DNA of 64,000 nt from Streptomyces sp. NBC_00376 (GCF_036077095.1 NZ_CP107960.1:3596001-3660000), one strand, 5' to 3'; counted from the stretch's first letter, positions 52,775 to 61,821 are shown. Numbers and translations are program-made. Notes: generated by a model from the sequence alone, not told the origin.

Positions 52775-53797
52775 ATGGAGCGTGATGTACGGCTGTTGCC
52801 CAAGGCCCACCTGCACCTGCATTTCACCGGGTCGATGCGGCCGACGACCCTGCTCGAACTCGCCGACAAGTACGGCGTGCGTCTGCCGGACGCCCTGACC
52901 AGTGGCGAGCCACCCAGTCTGCGGGCCACGGACGAGCGCGGATGGTTCCGCTTCCAGCGGCTCTACGACATCGCCCGGTCCTGTCTCAGGGCCCCCGAGG
53001 ACATTCAGCGGCTGGTCCGCGAGACGGCCCAGGAGGACGTCGCGGACGGCTCCGGCTGGCTGGAGATCCAGGTCGACCCCACCTCTTACGCGCCGCTGCT
53101 CGGCGGGCTCATCCCGGCGATCGAGATCATCCTGGACGCGGTGGACAGCGCGTCGCGCGAGACGGGGCTGCCGATCCGGGTGGTGATCGCGGCGAACCGG
53201 ATGAAGCATCCGCTGGACGCCCGGACGCTCGCCCGGCTCGCGGTGCGGTACGTGGACCGGGGCGTGGTCGGATTCGGGCTCTCCAACGACGAGCGCCGCG
53301 GGATGGCCCGGGACTTCGACCGGGCCTTCGCCATCGCCCGCGAGGGCGGCCTGCTGGCGGCGCCGCACGGCGGTGAGCTGTCCGGCCCCTCCAGCGTGCG
53401 GGACTGCCTGGACGATCTCGACGCGGCCCGGATCGGGCACGGCGTACGGGCCGCCGAGGACCCGCGGCTGCTGCGCACGCTGGCCGAGCGCCAGGTGACC
53501 TGCGAGGTCTGCCCGGCGTCCAACGTGGCGCTGGGCGTCTACGAGAAGCCCGCCGACGTACCCCTGCGCAAACTGTTCGAGGCCGGGGTACCGATGGCGC
53601 TGGGCGCGGACGATCCGCTGCTCTTCGGTTCGCGGCTGGCCGCGCAGTACGACCTCGTGCGGCGCCATCACGCGTTCACGGACGAGGAGCTGGCCGAACT
53701 GGCGCGGCAGTCGGTACGGGGCTCCGCCGCGCCGGCCCCGGTGCGGGACCGGCTCCTGGCGGGCGTCGACGACTGGCTGGCGAAGCCCGCGGGGTAG
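52775..53797 (+). CDS. Adenosine deaminase family protein
   Basis: A 340-residue TIM-barrel deaminase, MERDVRLLPKAHLHLHFTGS, with zinc ligands in HLHLH, the proton-relay HGGE, RIGHGVRAAEDPRLLRTL, and LGADDPLLFG near the C-terminus. It converts adenosine, or a related purine, to inosine. The final motif is GADDP rather than the more usual NTDDP, which may alter specificity. The ATG at 52775 has an AGGA site. Confidence 0.92.
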   Translation: MERDVRLLPKAHLHLHFTGSMRPTTLLELADKYGVRLPDALTSGEPPSLRATDERGWFRFQRLYDIARSCLRAPEDIQRLVRETAQEDVADGSGWLEIQVDPTSYAPLLGGLIPAIEIILDAVDSASRETGLPIRVVIAANRMKHPLDARTLARLAVRYVDRGVVGFGLSNDERRGMARDFDRAFAIAREGGLLAAPHGGELSGPSSVRDCLDDLDAARIGHGVRAAEDPRLLRTLAERQVTCEVCPASNVALGVYEKPADVPLRKLFEAGVPMALGADDPLLFGSRLAAQYDLVRRHHAFTDEELAELARQSVRGSAAPAPVRDRLLAGVDDWLAKPAG

Positions 53798-53814
53798 CGC
53801 GGGGCGGGTCCGGG

Positions 53815-54420
53815 TTACGCCCCGATGCCCCGCATCAGCGTCCGCGCCATGGAGGCGGCGAACTCGTCGAGGGTCTGCGGCGGCTCTCCGTCCTCCGTGG
53901 CCTCGTAGGCGAAGGCCCGCTGGGCGCAGGCTCCCAGCAGCAGCGACGCGGCCGCGTAGGTGTCCGCGTCGGTCCGGACCCGGCCGGCGGCCTGTTCGGA
54001 GCGCAGATAGGCGTCCAGGCCCCTGAGGGGCATGTGCGGGCCGGTGCCGAGCTCCCGCATCGCGTCGTCGTGGCGCGCCTTGAGCCTGGGCTCGGCGTAC
54101 AGCGAGGCGGCGATCGGGAAGACCTGCTCGTAGAAGAGCGCGGCCCGGCGGGCGATCTCGGTGAGGTTCTGCTCGACGGTCCGCTCCCCCGGACCCGGGG
54201 TCGCCACGAGCTGCTTCAGCAGCGGGTCGATCCTGGGCAGCCGTTCCTTGAGCACGGTGACGAACAGCTCTTCCTTGTTCGCGAAGTGCTTGTAGAGCGC
54301 GGCCTCGGAGCAGCCTGCGGCTCTGGCGATCTCCTTGGTGGTGGCGCGGGCCAGGCCGATGGTGAGCATCAGCTGATGGGCGGCGTCGATGATGCGGACG
54401 CGGGCCGGCTTCTGCTCCAT
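53815..54420 (-). CDS. TetR-family regulator
   Basis: A 201-residue repressor, MEQKPARVRIIDAAHQLMLT, with the helix-turn-helix TTKEIARAAGCSEAALYKHF at about 30-49 followed by a helical ligand-binding domain. The ATG at 54420 has a GGAG site. It is divergent to an NAD(P)H-binding oxidoreductase gene, and a strong inverted repeat lies between them, so it probably represses both. Confidence 0.92.
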   Translation of the reverse strand: MEQKPARVRIIDAAHQLMLTIGLARATTKEIARAAGCSEAALYKHFANKEELFVTVLKERLPRIDPLLKQLVATPGPGERTVEQNLTEIARRAALFYEQVFPIAASLYAEPRLKARHDDAMRELGTGPHMPLRGLDAYLRSEQAAGRVRTDADTYAAASLLLGACAQRAFAYEATEDGEPPQTLDEFAASMARTLMRGIGA

Positions 54421-54448
54421 GTGCACTCCAACGAAGCTTGACCAGGTG

Positions 54449-54487
54449 GTGAGTATCCACTCACTCTATGGGTGAGTGAATACTTAC
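54449..54487. promoter_or_regulatory. Probable TetR operator palindrome
   Basis: Arms 54449-54464 and 54472-54487 (GTGAGTATCCACTCAC with GTGAGTGAATACTTAC) match as inverted repeats at 14 of 16 positions around a 7-base centre. It sits between the divergent TetR and oxidoreductase genes. Confidence 0.75.
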
Positions 54488-54507
54488 CCACCCTGGGAGG
54501 GTGTGCA

Positions 54508-55143
54508 ATGAGGATCACGGTGTTCGGCGCCACGGGCGGCGTCGGTCAGGAGATCGTCCGCCAGGCGCCGGCGGCGGGCCACGAGGTGACAGTGGTGGTC
54601 CGTGACCCGGCGCGGCTGCCCGTCCCGCTCTCCGAGGTGCAGGTGCACACGGTGGCGCACATGGACGAGCCGGAGGCGCTGCGCGAGGCGGTCGCGGGCC
54701 GGGACGCGGTGCTCTCGGCGCTCGGCTCGCGCGGCCGGAAGGCGGATGGGGTCGCCGAGCGGCTCACCGGATCGGTGCTGGCGGCGATGGAGGCGGAGGG
54801 GGTGCGGCGGCTGCTGGTGGTCAGCGCGGCCCCGGTCGGCCCGCGGCCGGCCGGCGACCCGCTTCTGGACCGGCTGGTCCGCAAGGCGGTCGGGGCGGCC
54901 CTCAAGGAGGTCTACGCGGACCTGACGATGATGGAGGCCGCGCTGGCCCGCAGCGCGACGGACTGGACGTCCGTACGGCCGCCGAAGCTCACCAACGGGC
55001 CGCTGACGGGGAAGTACCGGACCGCCGTCGGCAGCACTCCGCGCAGCGGCCGGACCATCGCGCGGGCCGATGTGGCCCACGCGATGCTGGCGCTGATCGA
55101 CGACCCGGCGTCGGTGAAGCAGGGCGTGGGTGTGGCGTACTGA
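54508..55143 (+). CDS. NAD(P)H-binding SDR-like oxidoreductase
   Basis: A 211-residue atypical short-chain dehydrogenase with a Rossmann start MRITVFGATGGVGQEIVRQA and a DAVLSALGSRG segment. No catalytic Tyr-x-x-x-Lys pair is clear, as in NmrA-like or BVR-type reductases. A GGAGGG site precedes the ATG at 54508. It is the likely target of the divergent TetR repressor. Confidence 0.9.
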   Translation: MRITVFGATGGVGQEIVRQAPAAGHEVTVVVRDPARLPVPLSEVQVHTVAHMDEPEALREAVAGRDAVLSALGSRGRKADGVAERLTGSVLAAMEAEGVRRLLVVSAAPVGPRPAGDPLLDRLVRKAVGAALKEVYADLTMMEAALARSATDWTSVRPPKLTNGPLTGKYRTAVGSTPRSGRTIARADVAHAMLALIDDPASVKQGVGVAY

Positions 55144-55164
55144 GCGGGGCGGGACCTGCCCGTC

Positions 55165-56220
55165 CTACAGGCTCACGCCGACCGTCACCGGTTCGTTGAC
55201 GAGCGTGACGCCGAACGCCTCGCGGACCCCGGCGACGACCTCGCGGGCGAGTGCGACGAGGTCCTCGGTGGTCGCCTCGCCGCGGTTGGTGAGGGCGAGG
55301 GTGTGCTTGGTGGAGATACGGGCCGGTCCCGTGCCGTACCCCTTGGCGAATCCGGCCCTGTCGATGAGCCAGGCCGCGGAGGTCTTGACGCGTCCCCCGT
55401 CCGCGGGGAAGGCGGGGGGCGTCGTCTCCGGGCCGAGCCGGTCCCTGGCGCGGGCGAGGAACGCCTCGTACTCCGCCTCCTCCAGGATCGGGTTGGTGAA
55501 GAACGAGCCGGCCGACCAGGTGTCGTGGTCCTCCGGATCCAGCACCATGCCCTTGCCGGCGCGGAGCCCGAGCACGGTTTCGCGGGCGGCCGCCGCGGGC
55601 ACCCGCTCGCCCTGTTCGACGCCCATGGCGCGGGCCGTCTCGGCGTACCTCAGCGGCGCGGACAGACCGCCCGCGTCCTCCAGCTCGAAGCGGACACGCA
55701 GCACCACGAAACGGTCGGGTTCGGCCTTGAAGCGACTGTGCCGGTACGAGAACGCGCACTCGGCATTCGGGATGGTGACCGTTTCCTCGGTGCGCCGGTC
55801 ATAGGCGACGACCTCCGTGATGGTGGAGGAGACCTCCTGGCCGTACGCGCCGACGTTCTGAATCGGCGTCGCACCGGCGGAGCCCGGGATTCCGGCCAGG
55901 CACTCGATGCCTGCGAGGCCGACCTCGACGGTACGGGCCACGGCGTCCGTCCAGATCTCGCCGGCGGCGAGCTCAAGCGTCGTGCCGTCCAGTGCGAAGC
56001 CCTTGGTCGCGATGCGCAGGGCGGTGCCGTCGAAACCCTTGTCGCCGATGACCAGGTTGCTGCCGCCGCCGATGACGAGGAGCGGGGTGCCGCTCCCGTC
56101 GGCCTCGCGCACGGCTTCGATCACCTCGGCGTCGCTCGTCGCCGTGAGGAGGCGGGCGGCGGGGCCGCCCAGCCGGAAGGTGGTCAGGGGGGCGAGGGGG
56201 GCGTCATGGAGTTCCTGCAC
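55165..56220 (-). CDS. murB: UDP-N-acetylenolpyruvoylglucosamine reductase
   Basis: A 351-residue FAD flavoenzyme of peptidoglycan synthesis, reducing the enolpyruvyl group to make UDP-MurNAc. It carries the FAD-binding LLVIGGGSNLVIGDKGFDGT and GIPGSAGATPIQNVGAYGQE segments, and the catalytic-serine region YSAGSFF-like (WSAGSFFTNPILEEAEYEAF). The GTG at 56220 (VQELHDAPLAPLTTFRLGG) gives the usual length; the frame runs further upstream without coding character. Confidence 0.95.
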   Translation of the reverse strand: MQELHDAPLAPLTTFRLGGPAARLLTATSDAEVIEAVREADGSGTPLLVIGGGSNLVIGDKGFDGTALRIATKGFALDGTTLELAAGEIWTDAVARTVEVGLAGIECLAGIPGSAGATPIQNVGAYGQEVSSTITEVVAYDRRTEETVTIPNAECAFSYRHSRFKAEPDRFVVLRVRFELEDAGGLSAPLRYAETARAMGVEQGERVPAAAARETVLGLRAGKGMVLDPEDHDTWSAGSFFTNPILEEAEYEAFLARARDRLGPETTPPAFPADGGRVKTSAAWLIDRAGFAKGYGTGPARISTKHTLALTNRGEATTEDLVALAREVVAGVREAFGVTLVNEPVTVGVSL

Positions 56221-56398
56221 GGGGACAAGGGTACGGTCCGCGCCGCCACCGCTCGGGCGGGGCACGGACCGGCCTCGCCGCAGAGCCACGACCGGACCCG
56301 GCGCCCGGCCGGAAAGCCGGGCGCAACCTGCCCACAGGCAAGGATGAGGGGCCCGGCCCCGTGGACCGTGCCCCTCATACCTGCCGCGCGGTACGGCC

Positions 56399-56827
56399 TC
56401 AGCCGAGCCGCACCACGGCGCGGGACATGCCCAGCACCTTCTTGCCCTCGTTCATGGCCGTCAGGTCCACCCGCACCTGCTTGTCGTCCAGCAGGGCGGC
56501 CACCTTGGCGCTGACCTCGATCAGGGCGCCGTCCTCGTCGTTCGGCACGACGACCGGCTTGGTGAACCGCACCCCGTACTCGACGACCGCTCCCGGGTCG
56601 CCGACCCAGTCCGTGACCACCCGGATCGCCTCGGCCATGGTGAACATGCCGTGCGCGATCACATCCGGCAGTCCGACCTCGCGGGCGAACTTCTCGTTCC
56701 AGTGGATCGGGTTGAAGTCGCCGGAAGCGCCCGCGTACTGCACCAGCGTCGCCCGGGTCACCGGGAAGGACTGCGCCGGCAGCTCCGTACCGACCTCGAC
56801 CGACTCGTATGCGATCTTCGCCGTCAT
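56399..56827 (-). CDS. MaoC-like (R)-hydratase/dehydratase, HadB-like
   Basis: A 142-residue single hot-dog domain with the hydratase motif GASGDFNPIHWNEKFAREVG (catalytic Asp and His) and HGMFTMAEAIRVVTDW. Such proteins, paired with a HadA-like partner, dehydrate beta-hydroxyacyl thioesters in fatty acid synthesis. Its ATG overlaps the partner's stop codon (ATGA), supporting a heterodimer. Confidence 0.92.
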   Translation of the reverse strand: MTAKIAYESVEVGTELPAQSFPVTRATLVQYAGASGDFNPIHWNEKFAREVGLPDVIAHGMFTMAEAIRVVTDWVGDPGAVVEYGVRFTKPVVVPNDEDGALIEVSAKVAALLDDKQVRVDLTAMNEGKKVLGMSRAVVRLG

Positions 56828-57279
56828 CACGCCTCCTCGGCGGCGCGCGCCACCAGCTTCGTCCACGCGGTCACGACGTGCTCACCGGACTCGTCGTGGA
56901 CCTCGCCACGGACGTCCAGGATGTCGTTGCCCGCCAGCGACTTGATGGCCTCGATCGTCGAGGTGACCGTCAGCCGGTCCCCCGCCCGTACGGGACGCAC
57001 ATAGGAGAACTTCTGGTCGCCGTGCACCACCCGGCTGTAGTCCAGGCCCAGCTGCGGGTCGTGGATCACCTGCCCGGCCGCCTTGAACGTGATGGAGAAG
57101 ACGAACGTCGGCGGCGCGATCACATCGCTGTGGCCGAGCGCCTTGGCGGCCTCGGGGTCGACGTACGCCGGATTCGCGTCGCCCACCGCCTCGGCGAACT
57201 CGCGGATCTTCTCCCGGCCGACCTCGTACGGCGGGGTGGGCGGATAGGTCCGCCCCACGAAGGACTGGTCGAGCGCCAT
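56827..57279 (-). CDS. MaoC N-terminal-type dehydratase subunit, HadA-like
   Basis: A 150-residue hot-dog protein, MALDQSFVGRTYPPTPPYEV, that lacks the full catalytic Asp/His motif but resembles the substrate-binding HadA subunit (DANPAYVDPEAAKALGHSDV, then HGDQKFSYVRPVRAGDRLTV). It pairs with the overlapping next gene. The ATG at 57279 has an AGGAGG site. rpmG and two tRNAs lie upstream on the same strand, separated by a terminator. Confidence 0.92.
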   Translation of the reverse strand: MALDQSFVGRTYPPTPPYEVGREKIREFAEAVGDANPAYVDPEAAKALGHSDVIAPPTFVFSITFKAAGQVIHDPQLGLDYSRVVHGDQKFSYVRPVRAGDRLTVTSTIEAIKSLAGNDILDVRGEVHDESGEHVVTAWTKLVARAAEEA

Positions 57280-57357
57280 GAGCTCGCTACCTCCTGATGA
57301 AAGATGAACAGGCCGAAGAAATGATGAACAGGCCGAAGGACAGCCTTCATACAACGA

Positions 57358-57390
57358 CACGAGGCCGCCCCCAATGGGGACGGCCTCGTG
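57358..57390 (-). terminator. rpmG terminator
   Basis: 10-bp arms, 57358-57367 and 57381-57390 (CACGAGGCCG with CGGCCTCGTG), extended by C/G pairs, lie 13 bases after the rpmG stop. Confidence 0.8.
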
Positions 57391-57402
57391 TACGAGCCTG
57401 TT

Positions 57403-57567
57403 TCAGCGCGTTTCGCGGTGCGCAGTGTGCGAGTTGCAGCGCGGGCAGTGCTTCTTCATCTCAAGACGGTCCGGGTTGTTACGCCGGTTCTTCTTGGTGA
57501 TGTAGTTCCGCTCCTTGCACTCCACGCAGGCCAGCGTGATCTTCGGGCGGACGTCGGTGGCAGCCAC
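57403..57567 (-). CDS. rpmG: 50S ribosomal protein L33, zinc-binding type
   Basis: A 54-residue protein starting at [23 protein letters not shown], then [19 protein letters not shown] and [15 protein letters not shown]. Two CxxC pairs make this the zinc-binding (C+) form; a zinc-free paralogue elsewhere in the genome, typical of streptomycetes, is not seen here. It follows tRNA-Met and tRNA-Thr on the same strand. Confidence 0.96.
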
Positions 57568-57656
57568 GTGAGTGCTCCTTGGACGGACGGATGGACGGAT
57601 GAACGCAAAAAAGAGTAGCCGATCGAAGGACCGACCCCACAATCGGCTACCGTAAG

Positions 57657-57729
57657 TAGCGGTGACCGGACTTGAACCGGTGACACAGCGATTATGAGCC
57701 GCTTGCTCTACCGACTGAGCTACACCGCT
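57657..57729 (-). tRNA. tRNA-Met (CAT anticodon, elongator type)
   Basis: 73 bases on the minus strand, AGCGGTG...CACCGCTA, with D-arm GTAGCTCAGTCGGTAGAGC, an anticodon loop centred on CAT (CTCATAA) and T-arm CCGGTTCAAGTCCGG. The paired first position argues for an elongator tRNA. No CCA is encoded. Confidence 0.92.
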
Positions 57730-57744
57730 TTGATGAATGAGTCC

Positions 57745-57760
57745 CCCCGCCGAAGCGGGG
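57745..57760. terminator. Small hairpin between tRNA-Thr and tRNA-Met
   Basis: CCCCGC (57745-57750) pairs with GCGGGG (57755-57760) around CGAA. It may aid tRNA processing rather than stop transcription. Confidence 0.4.
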
Positions 57761-57775
57761 TTTCCCGATCACCAG

Positions 57776-57848
57776 AGCCCCAATGCGGAATCGAACCGCA
57801 GACCTTCTCCTTACCATGGAGACGCTCTACCGACTGAGCTATTGGGGC
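57776..57848 (-). tRNA. tRNA-Thr (GGT anticodon)
   Basis: 73 bases on the minus strand, GCCCCAA...TTGGGGCT, with anticodon stem TCTCC/GGAGA and loop ATGGTAA (anticodon GGT), and T-arm GCGGTTCGATTCCGC. It is the first of the tRNA-Thr, tRNA-Met, rpmG set. Confidence 0.94.
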
Positions 57849-58149
57849 GAGCGATGAAGACATTACACGGTCTGTCGCCGATCGCCCAAATCCGTTTCGG
57901 GCCCCCCTCCGGAACCCTTGATCGACGCCGCGCCGATCCCTCGGCCGACAGCCTCCGGAACCGCCCTTCGGCCGCCTGAGCAGCGCCTCGGTCTCCCCGC
58001 GGGGCACCGCCGTCACGGCCGTACGCGCACGCCCCACGCGTCCCCAGGGCCACACCGGTACGACTATTTCGCTCCTCCTCGAACCGGGCCGGACACGCCC
58101 CTAGGCTCGACTCACTCTGCGTGATCTTGTCCCCATTCCCAGGAGCGCG
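57849..58149. other. Intergenic stretch upstream of amidohydrolase
   Basis: About 300 bases between tRNA-Thr (minus) and the amidohydrolase gene (plus). It should hold divergent promoters, but none is clear to me. The AGGAGC just before 58150 is the ribosome binding site of the amidohydrolase. Confidence 0.45.
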
Positions 58150-59451
58150 ATGCCCGACAGCCAGCCGTGGCAGCCGGACGACCGGGCCGCCGACGCGGCC
58201 GATGCGACCGGCAGCCCCGACACCGCCGCCCCGGCCGGGACCGGCCTGGTGCTCTGCGGCGCCCGGCTCACCGACGGCCGCGTCGTGGACGTACGGCTCG
58301 GCGGCGGCCGCATCGAGGCCGTCGGCACGGCGGGCAGTCTGACCGCACCCGGTCCGCGGCTGGACCTGCGCGGCTACCTGCTGCTCCCCGCCCCCGTCGA
58401 ACCCCACGCCCACAGCGACACCGCGCTCACCGCCGACGGCGCGGGCCCCGGCGTCCCGGGACCGGCGTCGCACCGCCCGGAGGACATCCGGCGCCGCGCC
58501 ACCGAGGCCGCCCTGCTGCAGCTCGGCCACGGCGCCACGGCGCTGCGCTCGCACGTGCGGATCGGGGACGTCCAGGGCCTCGCCCCGCTCGAAGCCGTAC
58601 TGCAGGCGCGCCGTTCGCTGCGCGGGCTGGCCGACCTGACCCCCGTCGCCGTGCCGCGGCTGCTCACCGGCGTCGCGGGCGTCGGCAACCTGGCCATGCT
58701 GCGCGACGCGGTGAAGATGGGGGCCGGCGCGGTCGGCGGCTGTCCGGACCTCGATCCGGACCCGACGGGGTACGCGGAGGCGGTGCTGGAGGTCGCCGCC
58801 GAGCAGGGCTGCTCCGTCGACCTGCACACGGACGGCGACGATCCGGCCCGGCTCGGCCGGCTGGCCGCCATGGCCGGAGGGCTGCGGACCGGCGTCTCCC
58901 TCGGCCCGTGCGCGGGCCTCTCCCGGCTTCCCGCGCAGGCCGCGGCCCGCGCCGCCGACCAGCTGGCCGCGGCCGGTGTGACGGTGATCTGCCTCCCCCA
59001 GGGCGGCTGCAGCGGCATGGAAGGCCGGGGCACCGCCCCCGTACGGCTGCTGCGGGCGGCCGGCGTGCGGGTCACGGCGGGCAGCGGGGCGCTGCGGGAC
59101 GTCGCGAACCCCGTGGGCCGCGGTGATCCGCTGGAGGCCGCCTACCTGCTGGCCTCGCAGCACGGGCTGCCGGCCTCAGAGGCGTACGAGGCGGTGTCCT
59201 CGGCCGCCAGGACGGTGATGGGGCTGCCCGGGGTCAGGGTCGAGGCGGGCTTCCCGGCCGAGCTGCTCGCCGTGCGCGGGGAGCAGCTGGAGGGGGTGCT
59301 GTCGCTGGCCTACAGCCGGGTCGTGGTGCATCGCGGCCGGGTGGTGGCGCGGACGAGCGCGGTGCGCGAGTACTGCGACTCGGAGACCGTCGTCGCCCTC
59401 GGCCTGCCCCGCCAGGGGAGGCCGGATTCCGGTTCCTGCGGCGGGCCCTGA
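58150..59451 (+). CDS. Amidohydrolase, cytosine-deaminase-like
   Basis: A 433-residue TIM-barrel metal hydrolase. After an acidic leader and a small beta-sandwich start (VLCGARLTDGRVVDVRLGGG), the metal motif is PVEPHAHSDTALTADGAGPG. Then come ATALRSHVRIGDVQGLAPLE, CSVDLHTDGDDP with a further His, and a late ALRDVANPVGRGDPLEAAYL. The HxH and DLH patterns fit cytosine deaminase or related amidohydrolases. Substrate is not certain. Confidence 0.9.
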   Translation: MPDSQPWQPDDRAADAADATGSPDTAAPAGTGLVLCGARLTDGRVVDVRLGGGRIEAVGTAGSLTAPGPRLDLRGYLLLPAPVEPHAHSDTALTADGAGPGVPGPASHRPEDIRRRATEAALLQLGHGATALRSHVRIGDVQGLAPLEAVLQARRSLRGLADLTPVAVPRLLTGVAGVGNLAMLRDAVKMGAGAVGGCPDLDPDPTGYAEAVLEVAAEQGCSVDLHTDGDDPARLGRLAAMAGGLRTGVSLGPCAGLSRLPAQAAARAADQLAAAGVTVICLPQGGCSGMEGRGTAPVRLLRAAGVRVTAGSGALRDVANPVGRGDPLEAAYLLASQHGLPASEAYEAVSSAARTVMGLPGVRVEAGFPAELLAVRGEQLEGVLSLAYSRVVVHRGRVVARTSAVREYCDSETVVALGLPRQGRPDSGSCGGP

Positions 59452-59485
59452 GCGCGGCGGGCCGTCGCGGCGTACGGTCGAAACC

Positions 59486-60142
59486 ATGCGCATTGTCATC
59501 GCAGGTGGACATGGTCAGATCGCGCTGCGGCTGGAGCGGCTGCTCGCCGCGCGCGGGGACGAGGCGGTGGGCGTCATCCGCAATCCGGACCAGGGCAAGG
59601 ACCTCCGGGCCGTGGGCGCGGAGCCGGTGGTCCTGGATCTCGAATCCGCTTCCGTGGAGGAGGTGGCCCGGGTGCTGCGCGGTGCCGACGCGGTGGTCTT
59701 CGCGGCCGGCGCGGGCCCGAACAGCGGCGCGGAACGCAAGGAGACGGTGGATCGCGGGGCGGCGGTGCTCTTCGCCGACGCCGCCGAGCTGGCGGGCGTA
59801 CGGCGCTACGTCGTGGTCTCGTCGATGGGCGCCGACCCCGACCACCCGGGCGACGAGGTCTTCGACGCGTATCTCCGGGCCAAGGGGGCTGCGGACGCGT
59901 ACGTGCGCTCCAGGACCGGGCTCGACTGGACGATCCTGCGCCCCGGCATGCTGACGAACGACGCGGGCACGGGGGCGGTCCTGCTGACCGCGTCGACCGG
60001 CCGCGGTCCGGTGCCGCGCGACGACGTGGCGGCGGCGCTGCTGGAGCTGCTGGAGACCCCGGCGACGGCGGGGCTGACGCTGGAGCTCATCTCGGGGAAC
60101 GTGCCGGTGGCGGTCGCGGTGAAGGACATCGCGGGCAACTGA
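59486..60142 (+). CDS. NAD(P)H-binding SDR-like protein
   Basis: A 218-residue atypical SDR with MRIVIAGGHGQIALRLERLL at the nucleotide-binding start, VVFAAGAGPNSGAERKETVD, YVVVSSMGADPDHPGDEVFD and LDWTILRPGMLTNDAGTGAV, as in NmrA/BVR-type reductases. It lies 34 bases after the amidohydrolase and may share its transcript. Confidence 0.92.
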   Translation: MRIVIAGGHGQIALRLERLLAARGDEAVGVIRNPDQGKDLRAVGAEPVVLDLESASVEEVARVLRGADAVVFAAGAGPNSGAERKETVDRGAAVLFADAAELAGVRRYVVVSSMGADPDHPGDEVFDAYLRAKGAADAYVRSRTGLDWTILRPGMLTNDAGTGAVLLTASTGRGPVPRDDVAAALLELLETPATAGLTLELISGNVPVAVAVKDIAGN

Positions 60143-60164
60143 CCTGCGGGCGGGGGCGCGGCTC

Positions 60165-60614
60165 TCAGGCGCGCGGTGCCGGGCGGACGGTGATGCCGTG
60201 GCGTTCCAGCAGCGCGGCGGTGACGCCGTCGCCCTCGCGGAGCCCGCCCGTGAACGTACCGTCGTAGACCGCTCCGCGCCCGCAGGACGGGCTGCGCGCC
60301 ATCAGCAGCGCCTCGGTGCACCCGGCCCGGCGTGCGGCCTCCAGCGCCCGTCCCGCGCCGTCCACGAACTCCTCGGTCACGTCGTGTCCGGTGTCGTCGA
60401 CGACCCGGGCCCGGCCGTCCAGCACGTCATGGCCGTCGCCGCCGACGATCTCGGCGGGGCGGCGCGGGGTGGGCAGTCCGGCGGAGACCTCGGGGCAGAA
60501 GGCCACGGGGCGGCGGTCGCCGATGGCCGCGGTCACCTCGGCGGAGGCCTTGCCGCGGCCGTCGAAGCGGCAGGGCACACCCTGCAGACAGGCGCTGACC
60601 AGTACGGATTCCAT
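60165..60614 (-). CDS. DUF523 family protein
   Basis: A 149-residue protein, MESVLVSACLQGVPCRFDGR, with conserved cysteines in SACLQGVPC, AFCPE and ARSPSCGRG, as in DUF523. The cysteines suggest metal or cluster binding, but function is unknown. The ATG at 60614 is chosen since the family begins there. It is convergent to the SDR gene. Confidence 0.92.
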   Translation of the reverse strand: MESVLVSACLQGVPCRFDGRGKASAEVTAAIGDRRPVAFCPEVSAGLPTPRRPAEIVGGDGHDVLDGRARVVDDTGHDVTEEFVDGAGRALEAARRAGCTEALLMARSPSCGRGAVYDGTFTGGLREGDGVTAALLERHGITVRPAPRA

Positions 60615-60679
60615 GTCAGGACCCCTCGCGGCAGAAGCGGCAGAAGACGCGCAGCAGAGCACGCGCGGCAGAAACAAAG

Positions 60680-60706
60680 AAGGCCCCTGTCTGAGACAGG
60701 GGCCTT
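60680..60706 (-). terminator. tRNA-Tyr terminator
   Basis: A perfect 12-bp stem (60680-60691 with 60695-60706, AAGGCCCCTGTC with GACAGGGGCCTT) with a TGA loop and T-rich bases after it on the minus strand. Confidence 0.9.
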
Positions 60707-60712
60707 ACCTTG

Positions 60713-60794
<82 letters not shown>

Positions 60795-60922
60795 GGGGAT
60801 TGCTGCCGTGAGAACCGCTTTTCGGCGGCGCCCCCTGGCAACGACGTAAACGATACCCGATGCCCGGGGGTGCTTCGCCACCGGATTGATCAGCGGCCCG
60901 ATCGGGCGCGGGTGGCCAAGGA
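60795..60922. other. Intergenic stretch before palindromic element
   Basis: Between tRNA-Tyr (minus) and the palindromic element. The minus-strand tRNA promoter should lie here; no clear consensus was seen. Nothing looks coding. Confidence 0.4.
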
Positions 60923-61076
60923 TTGTCCCGTAATCCCTGGTGGATCAGCGTGCGGCGTCGGACGCGGCGCATCGCAAGGCGAGGGGGCGCCCGAATACTG
61001 GATGTATTCGGGCGTTCCGACAACGCGGCGAGGCGCCATGGCCGTCGTCGCACGCCCGCCAGGGTTCACGGGACAG
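60923..61076. repeat. Palindromic intergenic element, MITE-like
   Basis: Outer arms 60923-60940 and 61059-61076 match at 14 of 18 (TTGTCCCGTAATCCCTGG with the complement of CCAGGGTTCACGGGACAG). The middle folds at CGTGCGGCGTCGG with CCGTCGTCGCACG, and the centre is a perfect 11-bp hairpin, 60988-60998 with 61004-61014 (CGCCCGAATAC/GTATTCGGGCG). It shares ATCGCAAGGCG and CGACAAYGCSGCGAGGCGC with the element at 7985-8182. No coding capacity. Confidence 0.75.
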
Positions 61077-61172
61077 CCCTTAGGCTTTGATCGGCGCCGC
61101 GGGGCCGACAGGCCCGCCGCCGGTACGTATGCACCCCCGTTTCCGCATCCCCGATACAAGGAGCCACACGTC

Positions 61173-61661
61173 ATGGCCGACTCCAGTTTCGACATCGTCT
61201 CGAAGGTCGAGCGGCAGGAGGTCGACAACGCCCTCAACCAGGCCGCCAAGGAAATCTCGCAGCGTTACGACTTCAAGGGCACCAACGCCTCGATCTCCTG
61301 GTCCGGCGAGAAGATCCTGATGGAGGCGAACGGCGAGGAGCGGGTCAAGGCGATCCTCGACATCTTCCAGTCCAAGCTGATCAAGCGGGGCATCTCGCTG
61401 AAGTCGCTGGACGCGGGCGAGCCGCAGCTGTCCGGCAAGGAGTACAAGATCTTCGCCACGATCGAGGAGGGCATCTCCCAGGAGAACGCCAAGAAGGTGG
61501 CGAAGATCATTCGCGACGAGGGCCCGAAGGGCGTCAAGGCGCAGGTCCAGGGCGACGAGCTGCGGGTCAGCTCGAAGAGCCGGGACGACCTGCAGGCCGT
61601 GCAGGCGCTGCTGAAGGGCCAGGACTTCGACTTCGCCGTGCAGTTCGTGAACTACCGGTAG
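61173..61661 (+). CDS. YajQ-family nucleotide-binding protein
   Basis: A 162-residue protein, [60 protein letters not shown] and C-terminus [11 protein letters not shown], all typical of YajQ (DUF520). Family members bind nucleic acid or cyclic-di-GMP. The ATG at 61173 follows an AAGGAG site. It lies downstream of the palindromic element. Confidence 0.95.
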   Translation: MADSSFDIVSKVERQEVDNALNQAAKEISQRYDFKGTNASISWSGEKILMEANGEERVKAILDIFQSKLIKRGISLKSLDAGEPQLSGKEYKIFATIEEGISQENAKKVAKIIRDEGPKGVKAQVQGDELRVSSKSRDDLQAVQALLKGQDFDFAVQFVNYR

Positions 61662-61821
61662 GTCCCGCCCTTCGCCGGAGTGCGGAGCGGGAGCACCGCT
61701 CCGCACCCGGGGTGCGATGTCCGAAAACCGCTGGTCGTGGTGGATCGGGGAACGCAGACTTGTCCATGTCGGGCGACGATCCGGTCGAATCCCGGCATGA
61801 AGTGCAGGAAAGGGACGAGTC

